Below are positions 1 to 5,847 of a stretch of 9,206 nt of DNA, in pieces (position 1 is the stretch's first letter; each line of letters opens with the position of its first letter). The notes under the pieces are model-generated. The model searched no databases and was not told the origin of the DNA. It saw only the letters and a program-made list of their open reading frames with translations. Origin of the DNA: an uncultured Clostridia bacterium (lineage in GTDB: Bacteria; Bacillota; Clostridia; Lachnospirales; Lachnospiraceae); the NCBI GenBank assembly GCA_945622055.1, contig CALZBV010000088.1, forward strand, positions 1 to 9,206. The letters are read 5' to 3'. Both the position numbers and the translations under genes were made by a program.

Positions 1-266
1 AGCATTAATACCACCACAGTAATCCCAAGAAATATTATTCCAATATATAGAAATTTTCTGCCATGTAACAACTGTTTTGAACACATATAAAAACTATAAA
101 TAAATGCTACTATTCCCAACATAATAACCGGAAACCATGAAATAATCAAATCAATAAAAGAGTGTTCAAAGAAACTAATCTCGAATGCTTTCACACCCAA
201 AACAATATAAAATGTAATAAGCATATCTGCAACCAGTATTCCTCGGGCTACTTTTAATTCTTTCAT
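1..266 (-). CDS. Unrecognised small membrane protein, 5' part only (runs off the left edge)
   Basis: The reading frame opens with ATG at 264-266 and stays open for 88 codons to the window edge, so the C-terminus is missing. An AAGGAA-type ribosome binding site lies about 10 bases upstream of the ATG. The protein starts MKELKVARGILVADML and is strongly hydrophobic. Likely membrane segments are at about residues 9-27, 38-60 and 71-88, with a short basic loop (QLLHGRK) between the last two. No catalytic or binding motif is visible and I do not recognise a family. The DNA is clearly richer in A+T than the rest of the window, which is common for membrane proteins but could also mark a different origin. 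No convincing promoter is visible between it and the NUDIX gene, so it may be read from the upstream operon past the hairpin at 313-341. Reality of the gene is likely; function is unknown. Confidence 0.6.
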   Translation of the reverse strand, partial: MKELKVARGILVADMLITFYIVLGVKAFEISFFEHSFIDLIISWFPVIMLGIVAFIYSFYMCSKQLLHGRKFLYIGIIFLGITVVVLM

Positions 267-312
267 AATTAATGTATTCCTTTTCTTTTGCCGGCATTGA
301 TTAAATGAAACT

Positions 313-341
313 CCCTGCGTGTCGGGATGCGGTACGCAGGG
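313..341 (-). terminator. Possible intrinsic terminator after the NUDIX gene
   Basis: CCCTGCGT (313-320) and ACGCAGGG (334-341) form a perfect 8-bp stem with a 13-base loop, about 25 bases after the NUDIX stop codon. On the minus strand the stem is followed by AGTTTCATTT, only a weak and interrupted U tract. It may end the degV-proC-nudF operon, act as a partial terminator, or stabilise the mRNA 3' end while some transcription continues into the membrane-protein gene. Confidence 0.45.
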
Positions 342-365
342 GAAACAATAAAATTGACTTTACGG

Positions 366-902
366 TTACTGTTTCGTTGTCAGCTCCTTATATGCAAAAA
401 TGGCTGCGATGGTTTTGGAGTCGCGGATTTCACCGCTCATAACCAACCGGACCAGTTCCTCTAAGGAAAAGGCTTCGATTGTAATAAATTCATTATCATC
501 CGGATGCGTTTCTTTGAATTCTTTGATCTTTCCATAGTACACCGTAACCTTTTCGTCATTGTAAGCCGGAGAAGGCATAATGGTGATGAGGTGATGGACT
601 TCCTCACAGATGGCTCCGGTTTCCTCTTCCATTTCCCGGATTGCTGCGGACTTTGGAGCTTCTCCGGGATTGATTCCTCCCGCCGGTATTTCCAGAATCA
701 CACGGTCTTCTCCCGGACGATACTGATGAATCATCAGTATCTTTCCGTCCGGGCATACAGCCAGCATTCCGGAAGCACCATTATGGTGAATCAAATCCCA
801 TTCGGCAGTCTTTTGGTTCGGAAAATGCATTTCAACCTTGTTCAAGGAGATAAAGGTTCCCTGATAGAGCTTCTGTTCAGCACCTTTTTTTATGTTTTCC
901 AT
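366..902 (-). CDS. nudF: ADP-ribose pyrophosphatase, NUDIX hydrolase
   Basis: This cytoplasmic NUDIX hydrolase of 178 residues probably splits ADP-ribose into AMP and ribose 5-phosphate using divalent metal ions. The NUDIX box is complete and fits the G-x5-E-x7-RE-U-x-EE-x-G-U pattern exactly at residues 75-97, with REMEEETGA as its core. EIPAG just before the box, QYR at 60-62, the PSPAYNDE segment at 110-117 and RDSKT near 160-164 are all typical of the ADP-ribose pyrophosphatase branch. Length is normal for that branch. The ATG at 900-902 has an AGAGG ribosome binding site 8 bases upstream, and the gene begins 16 bp after proC ends, so it is the third gene of the degV-proC unit. The family is secure; the exact substrate is inferred, and other nucleoside diphosphate sugars are possible. 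Confidence 0.9.
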   Translation of the reverse strand: MENIKKGAEQKLYQGTFISLNKVEMHFPNQKTAEWDLIHHNGASGMLAVCPDGKILMIHQYRPGEDRVILEIPAGGINPGEAPKSAAIREMEEETGAICEEVHHLITIMPSPAYNDEKVTVYYGKIKEFKETHPDDNEFITIEAFSLEELVRLVMSGEIRDSKTIAAIFAYKELTTKQ

Positions 903-918
903 AAATGTATCCTCTTTT

Positions 919-1716
919 TTATTTCTGCATTGACTTTACTTTGTCATAGGTTGCAATGCAGGCTTCCATAACAGCACTGCGAAAGCCGGACTGTTCCATG
1001 GCACGGATGCCGGCAATGGTTGTTCCGCCCGGCGTACAGACATTATCCTTCAGTTTTCCCGGGTGTTCTCCGGTCTCAAGAACCATTTTTGCAGCCCCAA
1101 GAACGGTTTGTGCAGTCATTTTGTATGCAGTATCGCGCGGAATACCACAGGCAACGGCAGCATCAGCCATTGCTTCAATCATGACATAGACAAAGGCAGA
1201 GGAAGAACCGGAAGCCGGAATTGCAGCATCCTGTAAATTCTCCGGAAGAACCACGTAGGAACCAAAGGAATTGAAAAAGCCGTCAAATAACTGCTTCTCT
1301 TCGTCCGTAAACGTAGAATTCGGGTCATAAGTAACCGCAGTCATACCCTCTCCCACCATAGCAGGGGTATTTGGCATAATACGGATGACACGAACTTTTT
1401 GCTCCAGGGCAGTTTTTACGAAATCAACGGTAATACCGGCAGCAACGGAAATCACGATGGTTCCCGGCTTTACGGCTGTTTTCAGCTCCTCCAGTACGGT
1501 TGCATACACATATGGCTTGATTGCAAGCAAAAGGATATCGGAGTTCTTTGCAAGTGTCATGTTATCTGCCACAGCACTTGCGCCGGTACTCTCTGCACGC
1601 TTACGCTCTGCGTCACCGATACAGGTAAACGATACATTCTCCGCACCAAAGGTCTTAACAGCACCACATAACATGGGATACCCCATGTTTCCAACACCAA
1701 TAACGCCAAATCTCAT
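919..1716 (-). CDS. proC: Pyrroline-5-carboxylate reductase
   Basis: ProC catalyses the last step of proline synthesis, the NAD(P)H-dependent reduction of 1-pyrroline-5-carboxylate to proline, in the cytoplasm. The 265-residue protein begins MRFGVIGVGNMG, with the Rossmann dinucleotide loop at residues 7-12. AIKP (65-68), MPNTPA (114-119) and the C-terminal P5CR signature TPGGTTIAGI (228-237) are present. The frame extends 30 codons further upstream, but that extension lies inside the preceding degV-family gene and carries no family sequence. The ATG at 1714-1716 has AAGGGGGA 5 bases upstream, overlapping the upstream gene's stop codon, so translational coupling is likely. SGSSSAF (169-175) replaces the common SGSSPAY-type segment, a mild variation. 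It is unlinked from proB and proA, which are about 6 kb upstream in another transcription unit. Confidence 0.96.
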   Translation of the reverse strand: MRFGVIGVGNMGYPMLCGAVKTFGAENVSFTCIGDAERKRAESTGASAVADNMTLAKNSDILLLAIKPYVYATVLEELKTAVKPGTIVISVAAGITVDFVKTALEQKVRVIRIMPNTPAMVGEGMTAVTYDPNSTFTDEEKQLFDGFFNSFGSYVVLPENLQDAAIPASGSSSAFVYVMIEAMADAAVACGIPRDTAYKMTAQTVLGAAKMVLETGEHPGKLKDNVCTPGGTTIAGIRAMEQSGFRSAVMEACIATYDKVKSMQK

Positions 1717-1727
1717 AAAAATCCCCC

Positions 1728-2579
1728 TTAAGCTCTTTTCTGAAAATAAGATACAACGATGCAGTTTGGTCCTACATGTGTACCAATTGTGGCACCTACA
1801 CTGCAAATCGGAAGCTCTGATAAAGCTCCTTCATACAGCGCTGCGCTGTCTTTAATATATTTTTGCAGCATCTCATCGCTCAATCCGGTATAACCAAGGC
1901 ATAAAGGCCGGGTAAAGTCAATACCGGAGGACTTCTCAATTTCTTTCATCAGGTAATTGTTTCCGTTTTTGGAGCCTCTTGCTTTTCCGAGCACGCTAAT
2001 CACACCGTCCTTTAAGGTTACCACCGGCTTGATGGAAAGAACTTCGCCGACAAAGGCTGCCGTTTTTGAAATTCTTCCACCCTTTTTTAAGTATTCCAGC
2101 GTATCCAGAACAGCGAGAAGCTGGATATCATTCTTTTCTTCCTCAAGGATACGGATGATTTCCTGATAGGAGAGTCCCTTCTGAATCAGCTCCAGAGCAT
2201 ATTTCACTAAAATATGCTCTGATGTGGTTGCTGTACGACTGTCAATGACTGTCACAGAATCCTTGTAATTTTCTGCTGCAATGACAGCACTCTGATAGGT
2301 CCCGGAAAGGTCTGAGGCCAAGGTGATAACGATTACCCTGAAATCGTCCGCTACCGCTTTTTTATATTCATTTTCAAAGGTATCCGGTGTAATCAGGCTT
2401 GTTTTTGGCAAACTGTCACTTTCAATCAGCTTTTCAAAAAACTGGATATTGTTGATTGTGACGCCGTCCAGATACTCTTCCTCATCAAAGCGGATACGAA
2501 TCGGAAGCACCGTAATCAATTCATGAAAATCTCTTTTGATATCTGATGCGGAGTCAGTAATAATTCTGATTTTATCCAT
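1728..2579 (-). CDS. DegV-family fatty-acid-binding protein
   Basis: DegV-family proteins bind a long-chain fatty acid. Characterised members (FakB) present it to the fatty acid kinase FakA, which makes acyl-phosphate for phospholipid synthesis. The protein has 283 residues, the usual length. Family motifs are visible in order: TDSASD (8-13), KTSLITP (59-65), SDLSGTYQSA (89-98), LEYLKKGGRIS (161-171) and GATIGTHVGP (262-271). The Thr-Ser pair near 60, the Ser at 92 and the His at 268 lie in the segments that form the fatty-acid carboxylate site in FakB proteins. The frame extends 14 codons further upstream, but the ATG at 2577-2579 has AAGGAG 6 bases upstream and begins the conserved strand IRIITDS. 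It is the first gene of an operon with proC and nudF, behind a consensus promoter. No FakA gene is in this window, so the kinase partnership is inferred from the family. Confidence 0.93.
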   Translation of the reverse strand: MDKIRIITDSASDIKRDFHELITVLPIRIRFDEEEYLDGVTINNIQFFEKLIESDSLPKTSLITPDTFENEYKKAVADDFRVIVITLASDLSGTYQSAVIAAENYKDSVTVIDSRTATTSEHILVKYALELIQKGLSYQEIIRILEEEKNDIQLLAVLDTLEYLKKGGRISKTAAFVGEVLSIKPVVTLKDGVISVLGKARGSKNGNNYLMKEIEKSSGIDFTRPLCLGYTGLSDEMLQKYIKDSAALYEGALSELPICSVGATIGTHVGPNCIVVSYFQKRA

Positions 2580-2603
2580 TTCTTTCTCCTTGTCGCTTGT
2601 ACA

Positions 2604-2629
2604 GATAATCCGTAAAAACACGGAATATC
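2604..2629 (-). promoter_or_regulatory. Hairpin in the degV leader
   Basis: GATAATCCGT and ACGGAATATC face each other across a 6-base loop, forming a stem of nine pairs with one internal mismatch in the transcribed leader, just upstream of the degV ribosome binding site (2586-2591). It is too AT-rich and lacks a U tract, so it is not a terminator. It may affect mRNA stability or may be incidental. Confidence 0.3.
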
Positions 2630-2646
2630 AATCATTTTACTGTAAT

Positions 2647-2675
2647 ACTATACAGAAATTTCAGGCAGATGTCAA
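2647..2675 (-). promoter_or_regulatory. SigmaA-type promoter of the degV-proC-nudF operon
   Basis: On the minus strand TTGACA (2670-2675, perfect -35) is followed by a 17-bp spacer and TATAGT (2647-2652, five of six matches to the -10). The predicted transcript would start near 2640 and have a leader of about 60 bases before the degV ATG. There is no better promoter before proC or nudF, so this one probably serves all three genes. Confidence 0.88.
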
Positions 2676-2752
2676 GTACATCGCCGAGGAGGGGGGATGA
2701 GAATTACCGGGGAGAGGGATGCGAAGCAGTACGGTTCCCGGACCGGTAAAAA

Positions 2753-2788
2753 GTAAGCAAAAGGCTGTCGTACCTTCATACGACAGCC
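2753..2788 (-). terminator. Intrinsic terminator of the aminotransferase gene
   Basis: GGCTGTCGTA (2763-2772) and TACGACAGCC (2779-2788) form a perfect 10-bp stem with a 6-base loop, 15 bases after the aminotransferase stop codon. On the minus strand the stem is followed by TTTTGCTTACTTTTT, an interrupted U tract. The plus strand has no U tract, so it acts in one direction. Confidence 0.9.
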
Positions 2789-2803
2789 CAAAATATATGC
2801 TTA

Positions 2804-4003
2804 TTACTTTAATTCACCAAGAAATGCCTCAATACGATCCAGACCCTTCTTTATCTGCTCCATGGAAATCGCATAGGACAGACGAATGTTTTCTGCAAAA
2901 CCGAAGTCTGCACAAGGAATGACTGCTGTCTGGTAATCTTCGATTAAAATTCTGGCAAGTGTTCCAACATCGCCGATGGTCTCGCCCTTGTAGCTCTTTT
3001 TCAGTACTTCGGAAACATCTACAAATACATAGAAAGCACCGAGCGGTTTTAAGGTCGTAACCAGCGGCATCTTGCTTACACGCTCATACATATAAACACG
3101 GCGTTTATCAAACTCTGCATTCATTGCCTTTACAGCATCCTGCGGTCCAAGCAGAGCCTCAACCGTAGCCTTCTGGGCAATCGAGTTCGGGTTGGAGGTC
3201 TGGTGGCTCTGGATACTTCCCATGAGTTTGGCAATCTCAACCGAGGAACCGGTGTAGCCGATTCTCCAGCCTGTCATGGCATAGCTCTTTGCAACGCCGC
3301 TGCAGGTAATCGTTCTCTTGTAAATCTCTTCGTTTAAGGAGGCAATGGAAATTGCGGTATTTCCCTCATAAATGAGATTCTCATACATTTCGTCTGCTAC
3401 GCAGTAAATATCCTTTTCCACAATTACCTTCGCGATTGCTTCCAGCTCTTCCTTCGAATAAATCATACCGGTCGGATTGTTCGGAGTATTCAGAACAAAT
3501 GCCTTGGTCTTCTCTGTGCAGGCTGCAGCAAGCTGCTCTGCGGTGATTTTGTAGTTCTGCTCCTTTCCGCAACGCACAACCACCGGAACACCGTCAGAAA
3601 GACGGACGATTTCCGGATAGCTGAGCCAGAACGGTGCCGGAATGATTACTTCGTCGCCAGGATTTAGGATTGCCTCGAAAATATTCGTTAAGGAATGCTT
3701 TCCTCCGTTGCTGACTACAATCTGGTTCGGTTCATAGTGAAGGTGATTGAACTGTTCGAATTTCTTACTGATTGCCTGTTTCAGTTCTACCGTACCGGAA
3801 GCAGGTGTATATTTGGTAAATCCCGAATGAATCGCATGAATTGCAGCATCGCAGATGTTCTCCGGAGTATTGAAATCCGGCTCACCTGCTCCAAATCCAA
3901 CAACATCAAGTCCTTTTGCCTTTAATTCATTTGCTTTTGCAGTAATCGCAAGTGTAGAGGAAGGTTTTACTGCCTGTGCTTTTTTCGATAATGTAAGGGA
4001 CAT
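2804..4003 (-). CDS. aspB: Class I/II pyridoxal-phosphate aminotransferase, aspartate aminotransferase type
   Basis: This 399-residue cytoplasmic PLP enzyme most likely interconverts aspartate plus 2-oxoglutarate and oxaloacetate plus glutamate. Fold-type I residues are visible: the GAGEPDF substrate loop (38-44), W126 in PAPFWLSYP, N175 in NTPNNPTG (172-179), D204 and Y207 in ADEMY, the Schiff-base lysine K239 in SGVAKSYAMTGWRIG, and the carboxylate-binding arginine R374 in ENIRLSYA. These fit the Ib (Bacillus AspB-like) branch. The frame extends 48 codons upstream, but that part crosses the gene's own promoter and the rny terminator and reads as low-complexity Phe. The ATG at 4001-4003 has AAAGGAG 9 bases upstream. 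It has its own promoter and terminator, so it is a single-gene unit. Relatives can prefer aromatic acids or prephenate, so substrate choice is less certain than family. Confidence 0.92.
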   Translation of the reverse strand: MSLTLSKKAQAVKPSSTLAITAKANELKAKGLDVVGFGAGEPDFNTPENICDAAIHAIHSGFTKYTPASGTVELKQAISKKFEQFNHLHYEPNQIVVSNGGKHSLTNIFEAILNPGDEVIIPAPFWLSYPEIVRLSDGVPVVVRCGKEQNYKITAEQLAAACTEKTKAFVLNTPNNPTGMIYSKEELEAIAKVIVEKDIYCVADEMYENLIYEGNTAISIASLNEEIYKRTITCSGVAKSYAMTGWRIGYTGSSVEIAKLMGSIQSHQTSNPNSIAQKATVEALLGPQDAVKAMNAEFDKRRVYMYERVSKMPLVTTLKPLGAFYVFVDVSEVLKKSYKGETIGDVGTLARILIEDYQTAVIPCADFGFAENIRLSYAISMEQIKKGLDRIEAFLGELK

Positions 4004-4037
4004 CGTTTTTCTCTCCTTTGGGTTTGTATTGGAAGCA

Positions 4038-4054
4038 TGTATAATTGTATACAA
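4038..4054. promoter_or_regulatory. Operator-like palindrome in the aminotransferase leader
   Basis: TGTATA (4038-4043) and TATACA (4048-4053) form an inverted repeat with a 4-base centre, and TTGTATACAA (4045-4054) is itself a perfect 10-bp palindrome overlapping it. They lie roughly 15 to 30 bases downstream of the predicted transcription start. That is a place where a dimeric repressor could block elongation. The GTATAC core resembles some GntR-family sites, but no regulator can be named. Confidence 0.4.
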
Positions 4055-4075
4055 CCGAAAAAATATTTCTAAAAC

Positions 4076-4104
4076 ATTATAATAAATGACTCCAAAAAAT
4101 GCAA
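4076..4104 (-). promoter_or_regulatory. Promoter of the aminotransferase gene
   Basis: On the minus strand a perfect TATAAT -10 (4076-4081) lies 17 bp from TTGCAT (4099-4104), a weak -35 matching three of six positions. The predicted start near 4069 gives a leader of about 65 bases. It lies directly after the rny terminator, so the gene probably depends on it. Confidence 0.7.
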
Positions 4105-4109
4105 GTCTT

Positions 4110-4160
4110 TTTTGAAAAAAGAAAAAGAAGCCAACACATATTCTCATATGTATTAGCTTC
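4110..4160 (-). terminator. Strong intrinsic terminator of rny
   Basis: Arms at 4127-4140 and 4147-4160 form a 14-bp stem with a 6-base loop, beginning 9 bases after the rny stop codon. On the minus strand all 14 positions pair, two of them as G-U. On the plus strand the same two positions would be C-A mismatches, so the structure is built for the minus-strand transcript. A T-rich run (TTTTTCTTTTTTC on the minus strand, about 4114-4126) follows the stem. Confidence 0.94.
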
Positions 4161-4169
4161 TTTCAGTTA

Positions 4170-5729
4170 TTATTTTGCGTAGTCAGTTACTCTTGTTTCA
4201 CGTACTACATTGATCTTAATCTGTCCCGGATATTCCATTTCAGATTCGATCTTCTTGGATAAATCGCGTGCCATGATTACAAGGTCATCATCCGATACCT
4301 GCTCCGGAATAACCATCACACGTACCTCACGGCCTGCCTGAATGGCAAAGGATTTATCAACCCCCTTAAAGCTGTTGGCAATATCTTCTAACTTTTTCAG
4401 TCTGTTGGAGTACGCTTCAAGCGTCTCACGTCTTGCGCCAGGTCTTGCAGCAGAAATCGTATCAGCTGCCTGAACAATACATGCAACCAATGACTGCGGC
4501 TCTACATCTCCATGATGCGATTCCACTGCATTGATTACAGTTGCGGATTCTTTGTACTTACGGCATAAATCCACACCAATCTGTACATGTGTGCCTTCCA
4601 TCTCACGATCAACGGACTTACCGATATCGTGGAGAAGACCTGCTCTCTTTGCAAGTCTTACATCACAACCAATCTCACTGGCGATGAGACCGGAAAGGAT
4701 TGCAACCTCGATGGAATGCTTTAACGCGTTCTGTCCGTAACTGGTACGGAACTTCATACGACCAAGGAGTTTAATTAACTCCGGATGAATTCCGTGAACA
4801 CCAACCTCCAATGCGGCGGATTCGCCTTCTTCACGAATCATGGTATCCACTTCCTTCTGTGCCTTCTCAACCATTTCCTCAATACGTGCCGGATGGATTC
4901 GTCCGTCAATGATCAGCTTCTCAAGTGCAATTCTTGCAACCTCTCTGCGAATCGGGTCGAAGCCACTAAGTACAACTGCTTCCGGAGTATCATCAATGAT
5001 GAGTTCCACTCCTGTTAAGGTCTCAAGTGTACGGATGTTACGTCCCTCACGTCCGATAATACGTCCCTTCATCTCGTCGTTCGGTAAAGAAACAACGGAA
5101 ATCGTGGACTCGGCAACATGGTCTGCAGCACAGCGCTGAATGGCGGTAACTACATATTCCTTCGCCTTTTTCTCAGCTTCTTCCTTCGCACGTGCATCCA
5201 TTTCCTTGATCATGATGGCAGTTTCATGCTTCACATCATCCTCAACAGTTTTTAAAAGATATTCCTTTGCCTGTTCGGAGGTTAATCCGGAAATTTTTTC
5301 AAGCTCATGTAACTGCTTCTGATGAAAATCTTCCACTTCACTACGAAGCCTGTCCAGCTCGGCTTCCTTTGCATTCAGCTTGTTTTCCTTCTTTTCCAGT
5401 GTACCTGCTTTCTTATCCAGCGCTTCTTCCTTGGATAATACTCGCTGCTCGTAGCGGTGTAACTCAGCACGCTGCTCCTTTGCTTCCTTCTCAAGTTCGT
5501 TCTGATTCTTCAGCTTTTCCTCCTTGATTTCAAGCAGAGCCTCCTTCTTCGTTGCTTCCGCTGCTTTTAAAGCTTCGTTCTTGATCTCTCTGGCCATCGT
5601 TTCTGCAGAACCGATTTCAGCTTCTACGACCTTTTTACGGTATCTGATGGCAAGAAACCAGGAACTGACACCTGCTATGATTAATGCCAGAATAACGGCA
5701 ACAACTAGCCAAATAATGTCAACTTTCAC
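4170..5729 (-). CDS. rny: Ribonuclease Y, membrane-anchored mRNA decay endoribonuclease
   Basis: RNase Y starts mRNA turnover in many Bacillota by endonucleolytic cleavage at the inner face of the membrane. The 519-residue protein has the full architecture. It has an N-terminal transmembrane helix (about 5-28), a long charged coiled coil (about 35-205) rich in Glu, Lys and Ala, and a KH RNA-binding domain with GRIIGREGRNIRTLE (222-236). A metal-dependent HD phosphohydrolase domain follows with H338, H367-D368 (LLHDIGK) and D423 (AADTIS), then the usual C-terminal domain. Length equals that of the family. The start is GTG at 5727-5729, behind AAAGGAGGTG (5737-5746), a nearly perfect anti-16S match that may compensate for the weaker start codon. 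It has its own promoter and strong terminator, although no strong terminator separates it from miaB, so some read-through is possible. CodY-like sites lie at its promoter. Confidence 0.98.
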   Translation of the reverse strand: MKVDIIWLVVAVILALIIAGVSSWFLAIRYRKKVVEAEIGSAETMAREIKNEALKAAEATKKEALLEIKEEKLKNQNELEKEAKEQRAELHRYEQRVLSKEEALDKKAGTLEKKENKLNAKEAELDRLRSEVEDFHQKQLHELEKISGLTSEQAKEYLLKTVEDDVKHETAIMIKEMDARAKEEAEKKAKEYVVTAIQRCAADHVAESTISVVSLPNDEMKGRIIGREGRNIRTLETLTGVELIIDDTPEAVVLSGFDPIRREVARIALEKLIIDGRIHPARIEEMVEKAQKEVDTMIREEGESAALEVGVHGIHPELIKLLGRMKFRTSYGQNALKHSIEVAILSGLIASEIGCDVRLAKRAGLLHDIGKSVDREMEGTHVQIGVDLCRKYKESATVINAVESHHGDVEPQSLVACIVQAADTISAARPGARRETLEAYSNRLKKLEDIANSFKGVDKSFAIQAGREVRVMVIPEQVSDDDLVIMARDLSKKIESEMEYPGQIKINVVRETRVTDYAK

Positions 5730-5780
5730 AGGAACACACCTCCTTTATTTAATTTTCATTGTACAAAATACAACATAATA

Positions 5781-5809
5781 ATTTTATACTTTTTTGAAAC
5801 TTATGTCAA
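5781..5809 (-). promoter_or_regulatory. SigmaA-type promoter of rny
   Basis: On the minus strand TTGACA (5804-5809, perfect -35) is followed by a 17-bp spacer and TAAAAT (5781-5786, five of six matches to the -10). Transcription would start near 5774, leaving a leader of about 45 bases before the GTG. The promoter lies between miaB and rny, just after the miaB stop codon. Confidence 0.88.
5788..5802. promoter_or_regulatory. CodY-box-like site inside the rny promoter
   Basis: ACTTTTTTGAAACTT matches the published CodY consensus AATTTTCWGAAAATT at 12 of 15 positions. It fills most of the spacer between the rny -35 and -10, where a bound CodY dimer would block RNA polymerase. The site is AT-rich and could arise by chance, but its position and the better second site nearby support it. 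Confidence 0.4.
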
Positions 5810-5828
5810 GTGTTAGGTGGAATAAAAG

Positions 5829-5843
5829 TAATTTCTGAAAATT
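5829..5843. promoter_or_regulatory. CodY-box-like site upstream of the rny promoter
   Basis: TAATTTCTGAAAATT matches the CodY consensus AATTTTCWGAAAATT at 13 of 15 positions. Its centre is about 62 bases upstream of the predicted rny start and 41 bp (about four helical turns) from the second site in the promoter. It begins 5 bases after the miaB stop. CodY senses branched-chain amino acids and GTP in many Bacillota. Its gene is not in this window. Confidence 0.5.
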
Positions 5844-5847
5844 CGAC

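Noticed and set aside
1717..1806. N-terminal extension of proC by 30 codons
   Set aside because: It lies inside the degV-family coding region in another frame and precedes the Rossmann strand that should begin the protein.
2518..2635. Short upstream reading frame in the degV leader that overlaps the degV start
   Set aside because: It starts almost at the predicted transcription start with no ribosome binding site, has no recognisable sequence, and its second half only reads degV codons out of frame.
4004..4147. N-terminal extension of the aminotransferase by 48 codons
   Set aside because: It runs through the gene's own promoter and the rny terminator, encodes a low-complexity Phe stretch, and the ATG at 4003 has a good ribosome binding site and matches the family start.
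5759..5766. TTGTACAA palindrome in the rny leader, similar to the aminotransferase leader palindrome
   Set aside because: Eight bases are expected by chance in AT-rich DNA and the spacing differs from the TTGTATACAA site.
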